64,000 bases of DNA from Flagellimonas sp. MMG031 (lineage in GTDB: Bacteria > Bacteroidota > Bacteroidia > Flavobacteriales > Flavobacteriaceae), in the NCBI RefSeq assembly GCF_040112705.1, contig NZ_CP157804.1:436501-500500 (forward strand), written 5' to 3'. Shown in pieces: positions 34,014-42,745 of this stretch. Position numbers and translations under genes: made by a program. The first letter of the stretch is position 1. The number at the start of each line of letters is the position of its first letter. The notes under the pieces were generated by a model. It searched no databases. It saw nothing but the letters and a program-made list of their open reading frames with translations, and was not told where the DNA came from.

Positions 34014-34899
34014 GATAAAGTTGATTTTTGGACTATTGCTGTGTTTTGGAACCATCCAAGCACAGGACGACATGGTAGAAAAAGCGAACAAAGAGGCCGA
34101 AAAAGCCTTGCAGGTTTCCAAAAACCTGACATACGAAGCCAATGAGCAACTTTCTTCCAACGATTTTGTGACCGCTGAGGCGGATTACAGAAGGGCCATT
34201 TCCAAAAGTGATAAAAATGCAGCTGCACGGTTCAACCTCGGGAATGCCTACTACAATCGGGAAAGTTTTGGTGAAGCTTTTGGCCGATACAAACAAGCAA
34301 GTGAAGCCGCTGAGGAAAAAGTGGATAAACACAAGGCATTCCACAACATGGGCAACGTATTCATGAAAAACAAGGAGTACGAAAAAGCCGTGGAAGCCTA
34401 CAAACAAGCGCTCCGAAGCAATCCAAACGACGACGAAACCCGCTACAATTTGGCCTTGGCCAAAAAAATGCTGGAAAAACAACAGGACGAGCAAAAGAAC
34501 GATCAGAACAACGAAGATCAGGACAAAAAAGACCAAGAGAACGAGGACAAGGATAAAAACCAAGACCAGAACAACGAAGGCGGCGACAACGAGAAAAAAG
34601 ACGAGGGCGACCAAAAAGAGGACGAAAACAAGGACAAGGGCGACCAAGGTGAAAACGGTGAGGACAAGCCCGAGGAAAATCAAGAAGGCGATGGAGACAA
34701 AAAGAAAGAGCAGGAGAAAAAGCCCAATGAAGGAGATCAGCCCGACGATAAAAAACAACAACCTAGACCCAACCAACTTTCCGAACAGCAGATTCAAAAT
34801 CTGTTAGAAGCCATGCAGAACGAAGAGAAAAAAGTACAGGAAAAGATGGAGGCCCGCAAAGTTCGTGGAAAAAAGGTCAAAAACGAGAAAGACTGGTAA
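33994..34899 (+). CDS. batC: TPR protein BatC with acidic repetitive tail
   Basis: A protein of up to 301 residues. Four in-frame ATGs (33994, 34000, 34003, 34006) overlap the end of batB; the last gives MNKIKLIFGLLLCFGTIQAQ, a clean signal peptide. Tetratricopeptide repeats at about 60-160 (AAARFNLGNAYYNRESFGEA, AFHNMGNVFMKNKEYEKAVE) are followed by a very unusual tail at about 165-265, rich in Asp, Glu, Lys, Asn and Gln, then a basic helical end. The tail is probably disordered and periplasmic. Low-complexity tails of this kind are known for BatC; its length and charge pattern here are notable. Confidence 0.9.
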   Translation: MSMMMNKIKLIFGLLLCFGTIQAQDDMVEKANKEAEKALQVSKNLTYEANEQLSSNDFVTAEADYRRAISKSDKNAAARFNLGNAYYNRESFGEAFGRYKQASEAAEEKVDKHKAFHNMGNVFMKNKEYEKAVEAYKQALRSNPNDDETRYNLALAKKMLEKQQDEQKNDQNNEDQDKKDQENEDKDKNQDQNNEGGDNEKKDEGDQKEDENKDKGDQGENGEDKPEENQEGDGDKKKEQEKKPNEGDQPDDKKQQPRPNQLSEQQIQNLLEAMQNEEKKVQEKMEARKVRGKKVKNEKDW

Positions 34900-36686
34900 T
34901 GAAAGCGTTAAGGGGCAAAATATGGCTTGTTTTGGGAATATTGCTCCTTTCGGGGCTACACTCCCATGCCCAAGACGAAACCGAAAGTATCGAGTTCGTC
35001 ATGAACTTGAGCAAGGACAAATTGGGACTGAACGAGCGTCTTCGGGTTGATTTTACCATGAATAAGGATGGCGACAACTTTAAACCGCCACAATTCGAAA
35101 ACTTTCGGGTAGTGATGGGACCTTCACAATCCATAAGCTCCTCTTGGGTAAACGGAAAACGCAGTTTTTCCAAAACCTATAGCTACATTTTGGTGCCTAC
35201 GGCAAGGGGAAGTTTTACCATTAATCAAGCAACCATTGAAATTGATGGGCAAACCTACAAGACCACCCCACAACAGGTAGAGGTGACCGCCGCAGTGGAC
35301 AAGCCCAACGACCAAAAGACCGTGGACGATGTGGCGGACGAAAACCTTCATCTGGTAGCTGAGGTTTCCAAAGGAAATCCCTACCTCAATGAGGCCGTTA
35401 CCGTAGTCTACAAGTTGTATGTGAGTCCAAACATCAGTGTGACCAACTATCGGCCATTGGACAATCCTACCTATAACAATTTCTGGAGTCAGGATATTCC
35501 AGTAACCAAGCATACCGCACAAAATGGAACCTATCAAGGTAAGCCTTACAGATATGTTGTACTGAAACGTGTGGTGCTCTACCCTCAAAAATCGGGCAAA
35601 TTGGATATTGAACCCCTTTCATTGGAGATATTCGTGGACGTCCCCACCAATCGCAGGGACTTTTTTGGTGGAAGAATCTATACCTCTACCAGTAAAACGG
35701 TTTCCGCAGGCAGGCGAACCATCAACGTAAAACCGCTTCCCGAAGCAGGAAAACCAGCTAATTTTAGCGGCGCCGTAGGTGATTTTGATTTTTCCGTGAC
35801 TACCAGTAAAACGCAATTGAACGCTTCGGAATCGTTACAGGCAATTGTGGAAGTGTCCGGAAAGGGAAATTTAAAGTTGTTCCAGCTTCCAGAACCAGAA
35901 CTTCCCAGTTCCTTGGAGGTATACGACCCCGAATATGATGAGGATATCCGCACCTACAGCAGCGGTATGGAGGGTAAAGTCTCCAACAATTACACCATCG
36001 TGCCTTCATTCAGGGGAAAATATCCCATCCCAAGCATCTCTTTCAGCTATTTTAACCCAGAAACGGGTAGTTACAAAACCATCAACTCAGAAGAAATCAA
36101 TATTGAAGTAATCGAGGGTCCTACGAGCGGAAGTGCCACTGCAGCTAGTCAAGCAGCCAACAAACAATTGGTGGTGCCCACAGGCGAGCAATTTCATTTT
36201 ATCCATATCAACCCGAACTTATCGCCAATTCAAGTGAATCGGTTTTTCGGGTCAAAGCTGTTCTTTATCCTATTGTTTGCCCCATTATTGTTGATTCCCA
36301 TCGCCATATTTGCGTTCAAAAAGAGGGAGGCCATTGCCAGTGATGTGGAAGGAAACAAAATAAAGCGGGCCAACAAGCTAGCCAGAAAATACCTGTCTAC
36401 TGCCAAAAAAGAATTGGGCAATAAAGAAGCTTTCTACGTGGCCTTGGAAAAAGGGCTCCACAACTACCTGAAAGCTAAATTGCATATTGAAACCTCAGAA
36501 TTCAGTAAAGATAAAATCACGGGTATTCTATCCGACAAAAAAGTGGAAAAAGCGGATATTGACGGCTTCATAAGTTTGCTTACCAGCTGTGAAATGGCGC
36601 GTTACAGTCCATTTTCCAACGTGCAGATGCAGCAGGATTATGAAAAAGCAAGTGAGGTAATCTCTAATTTGGACAAACAGTTATGA
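34899..36686 (+). CDS. batD: BatD-family membrane protein
   Basis: A 595-residue exported protein with signal peptide (IWLVLGILLLSGLHSHAQ). Several beta-sandwich modules lie at about 30-430, including the BatD signature VMGPSQSISSSWVNGKRSFSKT and the repeat region YPQKSGKLDIEPLSLEI. One transmembrane helix (FFILLFAPLLLIPIAIFAF, about 452-470) leads to a cytoplasmic helical domain (ALEKGLHNYLKAKLHIETSEFSKD). It starts on the last base of the batC stop (TAATG). It probably forms the large extracytoplasmic part of the Bat complex. Confidence 0.92.
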   Translation: MKALRGKIWLVLGILLLSGLHSHAQDETESIEFVMNLSKDKLGLNERLRVDFTMNKDGDNFKPPQFENFRVVMGPSQSISSSWVNGKRSFSKTYSYILVPTARGSFTINQATIEIDGQTYKTTPQQVEVTAAVDKPNDQKTVDDVADENLHLVAEVSKGNPYLNEAVTVVYKLYVSPNISVTNYRPLDNPTYNNFWSQDIPVTKHTAQNGTYQGKPYRYVVLKRVVLYPQKSGKLDIEPLSLEIFVDVPTNRRDFFGGRIYTSTSKTVSAGRRTINVKPLPEAGKPANFSGAVGDFDFSVTTSKTQLNASESLQAIVEVSGKGNLKLFQLPEPELPSSLEVYDPEYDEDIRTYSSGMEGKVSNNYTIVPSFRGKYPIPSISFSYFNPETGSYKTINSEEINIEVIEGPTSGSATAASQAANKQLVVPTGEQFHFIHINPNLSPIQVNRFFGSKLFFILLFAPLLLIPIAIFAFKKREAIASDVEGNKIKRANKLARKYLSTAKKELGNKEAFYVALEKGLHNYLKAKLHIETSEFSKDKITGILSDKKVEKADIDGFISLLTSCEMARYSPFSNVQMQQDYEKASEVISNLDKQL

Positions 36687-37447
36687 GCATGAAAAAGATG
36701 GTCTTTTTACTTTGCCTCTTCTCCCTGAATTTTGGGTTTGCCCAAAACGAGACCCTTTTTGATGAGGCAACCGAACTGTACAATAATGGGGAATATTCCA
36801 AAGCCATAGAAAACTACAAACAGATTTTGGAAAATGGGCAGCATTCCGCCTCCCTCTACTTTAATTTGGGCAATAGTTATTACAAACAAAATGCCATAGG
36901 GCCCAGCATCTATTATTACGAAAAAGCCCTATTGCTATCCCCGAACAATGAAGAGATCAAAAACAATCTGAGGTTTGCTGAGAATATGAGGCTGGACGCC
37001 ATTGAGGAAATGCCAAAAACGGAGCTTTCCAAGCTATATTCGGCGGTAATAGGCATGTTTACTTACGATCAATGGGCCTATTTAGCAGTGGCGTTGGTGT
37101 TTTTGTTCGTCATGGCATACATGGCCTACTACTTTCTTGGAACGGCAAATCAGAAAAGAGCCGCATTTATTTCCGGTATATTTGCCCTAGTCTTGGGGGT
37201 GCTCAGCATACTGATGGCCTATCTCAACTTTCAATCCTTTAAAAACAATGATCCTGCCATTGTGTTCAGCAAGGAAGTCAACGTGAATGCAGAGCCTAAC
37301 AATAACAGTGCTCCCGTTTTCACCCTACATGAAGGCACCAAGGTAAACGTACTGGAGGAACTCGATGATTGGAAAAGAATTCGCATTGCTGATGGCCAAA
37401 CTGGTTGGCTGGAGGCCGATAATGTCAGGAAAATCAAGGACTTTTAG
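36683..37447 (+). CDS. batE: BatE: TPR plus SH3-like domain protein
   Basis: A 254-residue protein with a signal peptide (KMVFLLCLFSLNFGFAQ). Two tetratricopeptide repeats (about 25-110), two transmembrane helices at about 130-185 (AYLAVALVFLFVMAYMAYYFL, then a second) and a bacterial SH3 domain at about 195-250 (VNAEPNNNSAPVFTLHEGTKV, then WKRIRIADGQTGWLEADNV) follow. This order is the BatE pattern. It overlaps batD by 4 bases (ATGA). It is the last gene of the operon. Confidence 0.92.
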   Translation: MSMKKMVFLLCLFSLNFGFAQNETLFDEATELYNNGEYSKAIENYKQILENGQHSASLYFNLGNSYYKQNAIGPSIYYYEKALLLSPNNEEIKNNLRFAENMRLDAIEEMPKTELSKLYSAVIGMFTYDQWAYLAVALVFLFVMAYMAYYFLGTANQKRAAFISGIFALVLGVLSILMAYLNFQSFKNNDPAIVFSKEVNVNAEPNNNSAPVFTLHEGTKVNVLEELDDWKRIRIADGQTGWLEADNVRKIKDF

Positions 37448-37479
37448 GCCAAAACACCCCTGCCTTGTTTAATATTCTG

Positions 37480-37487
37480 TATTTTTG
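37480..37487 (+). promoter_or_regulatory. Candidate -7 element for the small gene at 37502
   Basis: TATTTTTG is a full match to TAnnTTTG, 14 bases before the GTG at 37502 and just after the bat operon. No -33 at normal spacing was clear. Confidence 0.4.
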
Positions 37488-37501
37488 GCAAAAATTGGTT
37501 T

Positions 37502-37816
37502 GTGCTAAAAAGTGTTCTCCATGCCATTATTTCCCTAGTGCTGATATCCGCTTTAACGGTATCACCGCTCATCCCATTTCTGGACAAAGAATTGGGAAAG
37601 ACCATGGTGATCGGTGCTGCGGAGGAGGAAAACAATGGCAACAATGGGGAAACGAACAAGAAATTTGACGAAATCGACGCCTACATCAAATACTATTTGG
37701 AACTGGCGAACAACCCTGTTTTCCAGCAACAGAACCAAGATGATATAGGCTATTTACTTCCTATTTCTGATTATATAGTGGAAATATTAGATCCCCCTCC
37801 CAGAAAATTGACATAA
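37502..37816 (+). CDS. Small exported or membrane-anchored hypothetical protein
   Basis: A 104-residue protein using GTG as the start (no in-frame ATG at the N-terminus). The first 25 residues, LKSVLHAIISLVLISALTVSP, form a signal or single transmembrane helix. The rest is Asn/Glu-rich and acidic (EEENNGNNGETNKKFDEIDAYIKYYLELANN) and ends ISDYIVEILDPPPRKLT. No domain is recognised. A -7 box lies 14 bases upstream, and the SulP-carbonic anhydrase operon follows 84 bases later. It could be a short accessory protein; the function is unknown. Confidence 0.5.
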   Translation: MLKSVLHAIISLVLISALTVSPLIPFLDKELGKTMVIGAAEEENNGNNGETNKKFDEIDAYIKYYLELANNPVFQQQNQDDIGYLLPISDYIVEILDPPPRKLT

Positions 37817-37899
37817 TTCTTCGTACTTTTTTAATTCAATTTTTAAACATCTTCTATCCATAACCTAACCAGTATAGAAGAACAAACGTACATTATAAC

Positions 37900-39483
37900 A
37901 TGTTCAAGCATTTAAAAAATGACTTACCTGCGAGTATCGTAGTCTTTTTCGTGGCACTACCCTTATGTTTGGGTATTGCTTTGGCCAGTGGGGCTCCCCT
38001 ATTTTCCGGGCTCATTGCGGGTATTATCGGTGGAATCGTTGTGGGGGCGCTAAGCGGTTCACAAATTGGGGTCAGCGGACCGGCTGCTGGTTTGGCAGCC
38101 ATCGTTTTGACCGCCATCGGAACCTTAGGAGGCTATCAAAACTTTTTGGTGGCCGTAGTTTTGGGCGGTATCATCCAATTGATCTTTGGCTTTTTAAAAG
38201 CTGGGGTGATTGCCTACTATTTCCCATCATCCGTAATCAAAGGGATGCTTACGGGAATCGGTATCATTATCATTCTCAAGCAAATCCCACACTTTTTTGG
38301 CTATGATTCCGATCCCGAAGGGGATTGGGCCTTTTTTCAAGTGGATGGTGAGAATACCTTTAGCGAAATCATTAACAGCATCAACTACATTAGTCCTGGT
38401 GCAACCCTCATTGCCGCTATTGGATTGGCCATCTTGATTTTGTGGAGTCAGGTATTGACCAAAAAATCAAAAATATTTGAGTTGATTCAGGGCCCTCTGG
38501 TGGCCGTGGTCATTGGTATCATCTACTTTAGTGTTACCAAGGGGGATGCCACTTGGGGAATTTCAGCGGAACACTTGGTAACGGTCCCCGTTCCCGATAG
38601 CTTTCAATCCTTCTTGGGTTTCTTTAGTTTCCCCAACTTCTCTGCCATTGGCAATACAGAAGTGTGGGTCACCGCCTTCACCATAGCGCTGGTGGCCAGT
38701 TTGGAAACCCTACTTTGTGTAGAAGCAACCGATAAGTTAGATCCTGAAAAACGGACCACCCCTACCAATCGTGAGCTGATCGCCCAGGGGGTTGGGAATA
38801 CACTTTCGGGTTTGATCGGGGGGCTTCCAATAACACAGGTTATTGTGAGAAGTTCGGCCAATATTCAATCTGGCGGTAAAACCAAATTAGCAGCCATAAT
38901 CCATGGATTCTTTCTGTTGGGTTCGGTTATTTTGATTCCGACACTGCTCAATATGATTCCGCTGTCAGTATTGGCGGCAATTTTATTTGTGGTAGGCTAC
39001 AAGCTTGCCAAACCAAGTCTGTTTAAAACGATGTATCAAGCTGGCTGGAAACAGTTTGTCCCCTTTGTGGTGACCGTGGTGGGTATCGTTTTTACCGATC
39101 TTTTGGTAGGAATAAGCCTTGGCCTTGGTGTTGGTATCGTGGTGGTTTTGATCAAAAGTTACCAAAACTCCCACTTTTTGCACATTGAGGAAAGCGATGG
39201 CGGCAGACATCAAATAAAAATGACCCTTGCCGAAGAGGTTACCTTTTTCAACAAAGGAGCTATCCTGAAAGAATTGGACAGTATTTCCGAAAACACCTAT
39301 CTCACTTTGGACGTGAGAAAAACAAGGTATCTGGATAACGATATCGTAGAGATTCTCGAGGATTTTTCGAGCAAGGCCAAGAACAGAAACATCGACATCA
39401 AAATTATTTCTGAAAAAGGAGAGGTTGAAAATCCGGATAGTTATATCGAATTTTTTAATCTAAGACCCAAAAAAACAGCATAA
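37900..39483 (+). CDS. SulP-family transporter, likely bicarbonate
   Basis: A 527-residue SulP/SLC26 inner-membrane transporter. The opening DLPASIVVFFVALPLCLGIALASGAPLFSG (first 30 or so residues) and SGPAAGLAAIVLTAIGTLGG are typical of the branch fused or adjacent to carbonic anhydrase. About 12 hydrophobic segments reach residue 430, and a STAS-like domain follows (YLTLDVRKTRYLDNDIVEIL). The next gene, 9 bases later, encodes a beta-carbonic anhydrase; this arrangement implies uptake of bicarbonate and interconversion with CO2. The substrate is inferred from context. Confidence 0.88.
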   Translation: MFKHLKNDLPASIVVFFVALPLCLGIALASGAPLFSGLIAGIIGGIVVGALSGSQIGVSGPAAGLAAIVLTAIGTLGGYQNFLVAVVLGGIIQLIFGFLKAGVIAYYFPSSVIKGMLTGIGIIIILKQIPHFFGYDSDPEGDWAFFQVDGENTFSEIINSINYISPGATLIAAIGLAILILWSQVLTKKSKIFELIQGPLVAVVIGIIYFSVTKGDATWGISAEHLVTVPVPDSFQSFLGFFSFPNFSAIGNTEVWVTAFTIALVASLETLLCVEATDKLDPEKRTTPTNRELIAQGVGNTLSGLIGGLPITQVIVRSSANIQSGGKTKLAAIIHGFFLLGSVILIPTLLNMIPLSVLAAILFVVGYKLAKPSLFKTMYQAGWKQFVPFVVTVVGIVFTDLLVGISLGLGVGIVVVLIKSYQNSHFLHIEESDGGRHQIKMTLAEEVTFFNKGAILKELDSISENTYLTLDVRKTRYLDNDIVEILEDFSSKAKNRNIDIKIISEKGEVENPDSYIEFFNLRPKKTA

Positions 39484-39492
39484 CCTAAACAT

Positions 39493-40119
39493 ATGAAGGC
39501 ACATACCAAAGAAACGCAAGCCACAATGACTCCTGCAAAGGCAATTCAGTTTTTAAAGGAGGGAAACGAGCGTTTTCAACAAAATTTAAAAGCACATCGA
39601 AACCTATTGGAGCAAGTAAACGATACCAAGGATGGTCAATTTCCATTTGCGACTATTCTAAGTTGTATCGATTCCAGAGTTTCTGCAGAGCTGGTTTTTG
39701 ATCAAGGTCTAGGAGATATTTTTAGCATACGAATAGCAGGGAATTTTGTTAACCAAGATATTCTGGGCAGCATGGAGTTTGCTTGCAAACTTGCCGGAAC
39801 CAAGGCCATTGTGGTACTGGGACACACCAGTTGCGGGGCTGTAAAAGGCGCCTGCGACCATGCCCGTCTCGGTAACTTGACCAGTTTGATCAATAAGATT
39901 GAACCTGCGGTTTACGCGGTAAAGGAACCCAAGGACGAGTCTTTGAGGAACTCCCAAAATTTGGAGTTTGTAGATGCCGTGTCCGTTAAAAATGTTGAAA
40001 TGGCATTGGAAAACATTAGAAACCAAAGTGTTATCCTAAAAGAAATGGAGGAAGATGGTGATATTGCCATTGTAGGCGCCATGTACGATATTTCGGATGG
40101 AAGCGTAACATTTTTGTAA
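39493..40119 (+). CDS. can: Beta-carbonic anhydrase
   Basis: A 208-residue zinc enzyme that interconverts CO2 and bicarbonate. The zinc ligands are in ILSCIDSRVS (Cys, with Asp-Arg dyad) and VVLGHTSCGAVKGA (His, Cys), as in plant-type beta-class enzymes. FSIRIAGNFVNQDILGSMEFA is the active-site hydrophobic region. There is no signal peptide, so it is cytoplasmic. It is co-transcribed with the SulP gene 9 bases upstream. A long inverted repeat with a terminal T run lies just after the stop and could end the transcript. Confidence 0.95.
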   Translation: MKAHTKETQATMTPAKAIQFLKEGNERFQQNLKAHRNLLEQVNDTKDGQFPFATILSCIDSRVSAELVFDQGLGDIFSIRIAGNFVNQDILGSMEFACKLAGTKAIVVLGHTSCGAVKGACDHARLGNLTSLINKIEPAVYAVKEPKDESLRNSQNLEFVDAVSVKNVEMALENIRNQSVILKEMEEDGDIAIVGAMYDISDGSVTFL

Positions 40120-40147
40120 TTCCCGCCAACATTTCTTAAAAGAAAAG

Positions 40148-40276
40148 AGGCTGTTTAAAAAGCGGTACTATTTGAGTTTTGTCAGGTTGAGCGCAGTCGA
40201 AACCCATTGATTACCAATGTGTCTTAAGTTCTCGACTGCGCTCGAACTGACAGGCAAACCGCTTTTTAGACAGCCT
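40148..40276. repeat. REP-like nested inverted repeat B
   Basis: Outer arms AGGCTGTTTAAAAAGCGG (40148-40165) and CCGCTTTTTAGACAGCCT (40259-40276) pair with one G-T exception. Inner arms TGTCAGGTTGAGCGCAGTCGA (at about 40180-40200, 21 bp pattern) and TCGACTGCGCTCGAACTGACA pair with a few mismatches. The outer arm start AGGCTGTTTAA is nearly the same as in element C (48710). It follows the carbonic anhydrase gene and, ending in GTTTTTA, may double as its terminator. Confidence 0.8.
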
Positions 40277-40366
40277 GTTTTTAGTTTAAAATTTAGCCTT
40301 AGAGGCGTTGGTATCTGCTTGGCAATATGTATTTTGGCCTGAAACCATCATACCTTTATACCCAAT

Positions 40367-41050
40367 ATGAAATTTCCAAATGATTCCGGACCCATTTATT
40401 TGGAAACCACCCAAGGCGGGTTTCCCGTGGAGCCATTCAATACATTTAGCAATACTATCTTTTTGCTATTGATCATCTACTGGAGCTTGCGGGTGTACCG
40501 AAATCCTGGACAGCACAAATTCTTGGCTTGGGTACTTCCCGTTATCGGAGTTAGCTACATTGGAGGCACGGTGTATCACGCTACCCGTAGCCACGAGTTT
40601 TGGCTTCGGTTGGATTGGATGCCCATTATGCTGCTTTGCGCTTCTTTGGTGATTTATTTTATATGTAAACTCGTTCATCAGTGGTGGCAGCGCTTGGTGT
40701 TTATCGCACTATTGCTGAGCGCCTCCATTTTACTACGGATTCTTCCCATGCCTCAGGGTTGGAGGATTTCCCTTGGATACCTAATCACTGCTGCTACAAT
40801 CCTTATTCCCATAACATGGTATTTGGCAAAAACCAAAGGAAAAAATATAGGTTTGGTGTTGACCGCTTTTATCATTTTTGGAGTTGCGCTTTTTTTTAGA
40901 AGCATCGATCTTCATCAAACATTATTTCCCATGGGCACCCATTGGTTGTGGCATTTGTTCGGTGGAATTGCAGTACATTTCCTAATTGCCTATTTATTCA
41001 AGGACAATTTGCTAAATTTGTCCGCCAATAGCGCAAGCCATCATGATTGA
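40367..41050 (+). CDS. Ceramidase-like (CREST) integral membrane hydrolase
   Basis: A 227-residue protein with seven predicted transmembrane helices. The CREST/ceramidase metal-site pattern is visible: PVEPFNTFSNTIFLL (E, N, S near residues 22-31), GGTVYHATRSHEFWLRLDW (H and D near 67-82), and THWLWHLFGGIAVHF (H-x-x-x-H near 195). Alkaline ceramidases and related proteins hydrolyse amides in lipids with a bound zinc. Many Bacteroidota make sphingolipids, which would fit, but the substrate is unproven. The last 8 bases overlap the start of pheS. Confidence 0.78.
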   Translation: MKFPNDSGPIYLETTQGGFPVEPFNTFSNTIFLLLIIYWSLRVYRNPGQHKFLAWVLPVIGVSYIGGTVYHATRSHEFWLRLDWMPIMLLCASLVIYFICKLVHQWWQRLVFIALLLSASILLRILPMPQGWRISLGYLITAATILIPITWYLAKTKGKNIGLVLTAFIIFGVALFFRSIDLHQTLFPMGTHWLWHLFGGIAVHFLIAYLFKDNLLNLSANSASHHD

Positions 41051-42062
41051 TACCATTAAGGAACATATCGCCGAAGTTGAAAAATTTACTTCCAGCTCCA
41101 TAGACGAAATCGAAGCCTTCCGAATCAAGTATTTGGGTAAAAAAGGACTTTTGAACAGTTTTTTCTCTGAATTTAAAAATGTGCCCAACGAGCAGAAAAA
41201 AGAGTTCGGCATGGTTGTCAATCAATTGAAAACCGTTGCTGCTGAAAAGGTCAACGCCTTAAAGGAAGCTCTAGAAAACCAGACCGAGGCCAGTGGAAAA
41301 TATGGCGACCTCACACGTCCTGGCGAACCTGTTGAGATTGGTGCACGACACCCCATTTCAATTGTAAAAAACCAGATTATCGATATCTTTTCACGGATCG
41401 GCTTCAATGTGTCCGAGGGACCAGAGGTGGAGGACGATTGGCACAATTTTACTGCATTGAATCTTCCCGAATACCACCCAGCGAGAGATATGCAGGACAC
41501 CTTTTTCATTCAAACCGATCCAGATATTTTATTGCGCACCCATACTTCATCCGTTCAGGTACGGTACATGGAGGCGAATAAACCGCCCATTCGTACCATT
41601 TCCCCGGGAAGAGTGTACCGAAACGAGGCCATCTCAGCGCGATCGCATTGCTTTTTTCATCAGGTAGAAGGGCTTTACGTGGACAAAAACGTATCCTTTG
41701 CCGATTTAAAGCAGACCTTGCAATATTTTACCTCCGAAATGTTCGGGAAATCAAAAATACGCCTGCGTCCCTCTTACTTCCCGTTTACCGAACCCAGCGC
41801 TGAAGTGGACGTGTACTGGGGATTGGAGACCGAGACCGATTACCGGATGACCAAAGGTACCGGATGGCTCGAAATCATGGGCTGTGGAATGGTAGACCCC
41901 AACGTGCTTAAAAATTGTGGCATAGACCCCGAAGTATATTCTGGGTTTGCCTTTGGAATGGGAATTGACCGTATTGCACTCTTGCTGCACCAAATTTCCG
42001 ATATCCGTTTGCTCAGTGAAAATGATGTGCGCTTTTTGGAGCAGTTCAAAAGCGCCTTTTAA
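41043..42062 (+). CDS. pheS: Phenylalanyl-tRNA synthetase alpha subunit
   Basis: A 339-residue class II synthetase subunit that charges tRNA-Phe together with PheT (not in this window). An N-terminal coiled coil (about 1-95, KYLGKKGLLNSFFSEFKNVP) is followed by the catalytic core with RTHTSSVQVRYME, HCFFHQVEGLYVDKN (motif 2) and GFAFGMGIDRIALLLHQI (motif 3). It overlaps the ceramidase-like gene by 8 bases, and a hypothetical gene starts 10 bases after it, so it may be expressed as a three-gene unit. Confidence 0.96.
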   Translation: MIDTIKEHIAEVEKFTSSSIDEIEAFRIKYLGKKGLLNSFFSEFKNVPNEQKKEFGMVVNQLKTVAAEKVNALKEALENQTEASGKYGDLTRPGEPVEIGARHPISIVKNQIIDIFSRIGFNVSEGPEVEDDWHNFTALNLPEYHPARDMQDTFFIQTDPDILLRTHTSSVQVRYMEANKPPIRTISPGRVYRNEAISARSHCFFHQVEGLYVDKNVSFADLKQTLQYFTSEMFGKSKIRLRPSYFPFTEPSAEVDVYWGLETETDYRMTKGTGWLEIMGCGMVDPNVLKNCGIDPEVYSGFAFGMGIDRIALLLHQISDIRLLSENDVRFLEQFKSAF

Positions 42063-42071
42063 CCGCATTCC

Positions 42072-42470
42072 ATGAAAAAGGATATTGAAATTCCCGTAGC
42101 CAAGGATGTACATGTTGCTGTGATTCGTGAGTGGAACGAAGAATTTTTGTCCAAAGACTGGAATGCCTACCTCATCAATAACCGTTCCGATACCATTGAG
42201 ATGACCATTGTGGTCTCCAAAGGATTTGACGGCGACAAAAAAACATCCACCATGCGCCATGGCATAGGCGTTTTGGGACCAAAATCCTTTAAAAAAATCG
42301 AATTGCTGCAGGAAGAGGTGTTGGCGCTCAACAATGAATTCTTTGTGACCTTTTTTGCTGAAAACAAGCTCTTTGAAAAAAGATGCCTGTTCCCTAAGCA
42401 CACCATTAAAGAGAATCACCTCCGTACAATTCCCATTGTAGACAAGGAAGGTATTCTTTCGGAAGATTAA
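42072..42470 (+). CDS. Hypothetical protein following pheS
   Basis: A 132-residue cytoplasmic protein starting MKKDIEIPVAKDVHVAVIREW, with no signal or membrane segment. It alternates beta strands and charged turns (WNAYLINNRSDTIEMTIVVSKG, then SFKKIELLQEEVLALNNEFFVT). No domain is recognised. It starts 10 bases after the pheS stop with the same orientation, which suggests co-transcription; proteins of this type often follow pheS in Flavobacteriia. A role in translation is only a guess. Confidence 0.7.
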   Translation: MKKDIEIPVAKDVHVAVIREWNEEFLSKDWNAYLINNRSDTIEMTIVVSKGFDGDKKTSTMRHGIGVLGPKSFKKIELLQEEVLALNNEFFVTFFAENKLFEKRCLFPKHTIKENHLRTIPIVDKEGILSED

Positions 42471-42488
42471 TGGTTTGCTGATGACAGA

Positions 42489-42605
42489 ATGCCAAAAGAC
42501 ATCCAAATAGGCGAACACATCATCCAACAACTTTTATCCCGTCCTAATTATTCGTTTATCTGGCTGGCGTACGCCCACAACATCATCAAAAAAGCCCATT
42601 TTTGA
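42489..42605 (+). CDS. Possible 38-residue small protein
   Basis: From ATG 42489 a short frame encodes MPKDIQIGEHIIQQLLSRPN and ends in AYAHNIIKKAHF, with a hydrophobic SFIWLAYAH stretch in the middle. It lies in the 275-base gap between the pheS-linked gene and the aminotransferase. It could be chance or a degraded gene remnant; no start signal supports it. Confidence 0.2.
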   Translation: MPKDIQIGEHIIQQLLSRPNYSFIWLAYAHNIIKKAHF

Positions 42606-42745
42606 GATACAGATACTATCAATTTTATAAATAACCTGCGAATATTTTAATAAATTCTTCTTTAAGGGCCTGATTTTTATGTTTTTAGCGTTGTTTTAAG
42701 CGGAATGATCGCGTAATTTTAAGTTCTTCTTAAAACTAAAAACCA

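Noticed and set aside
34033..34797. 254-codon open frame antisense to batC
   Set aside because: It results from the Lys/Glu/Asp-rich codons of the BatC tail; its Val/Leu/Phe repeats are compositional, and the sense gene is clear.
40180..40241. Transposon ends or attachment site at the repeat after carbonic anhydrase
   Set aside because: There is no adjacent transposase or target duplication, and the arms pair with each other as a hairpin, which fits a REP-like element better.
41751..42530. 259-codon frame antisense to pheS and the next gene
   Set aside because: It spans two sense genes and shows no domain; it is a shadow frame.
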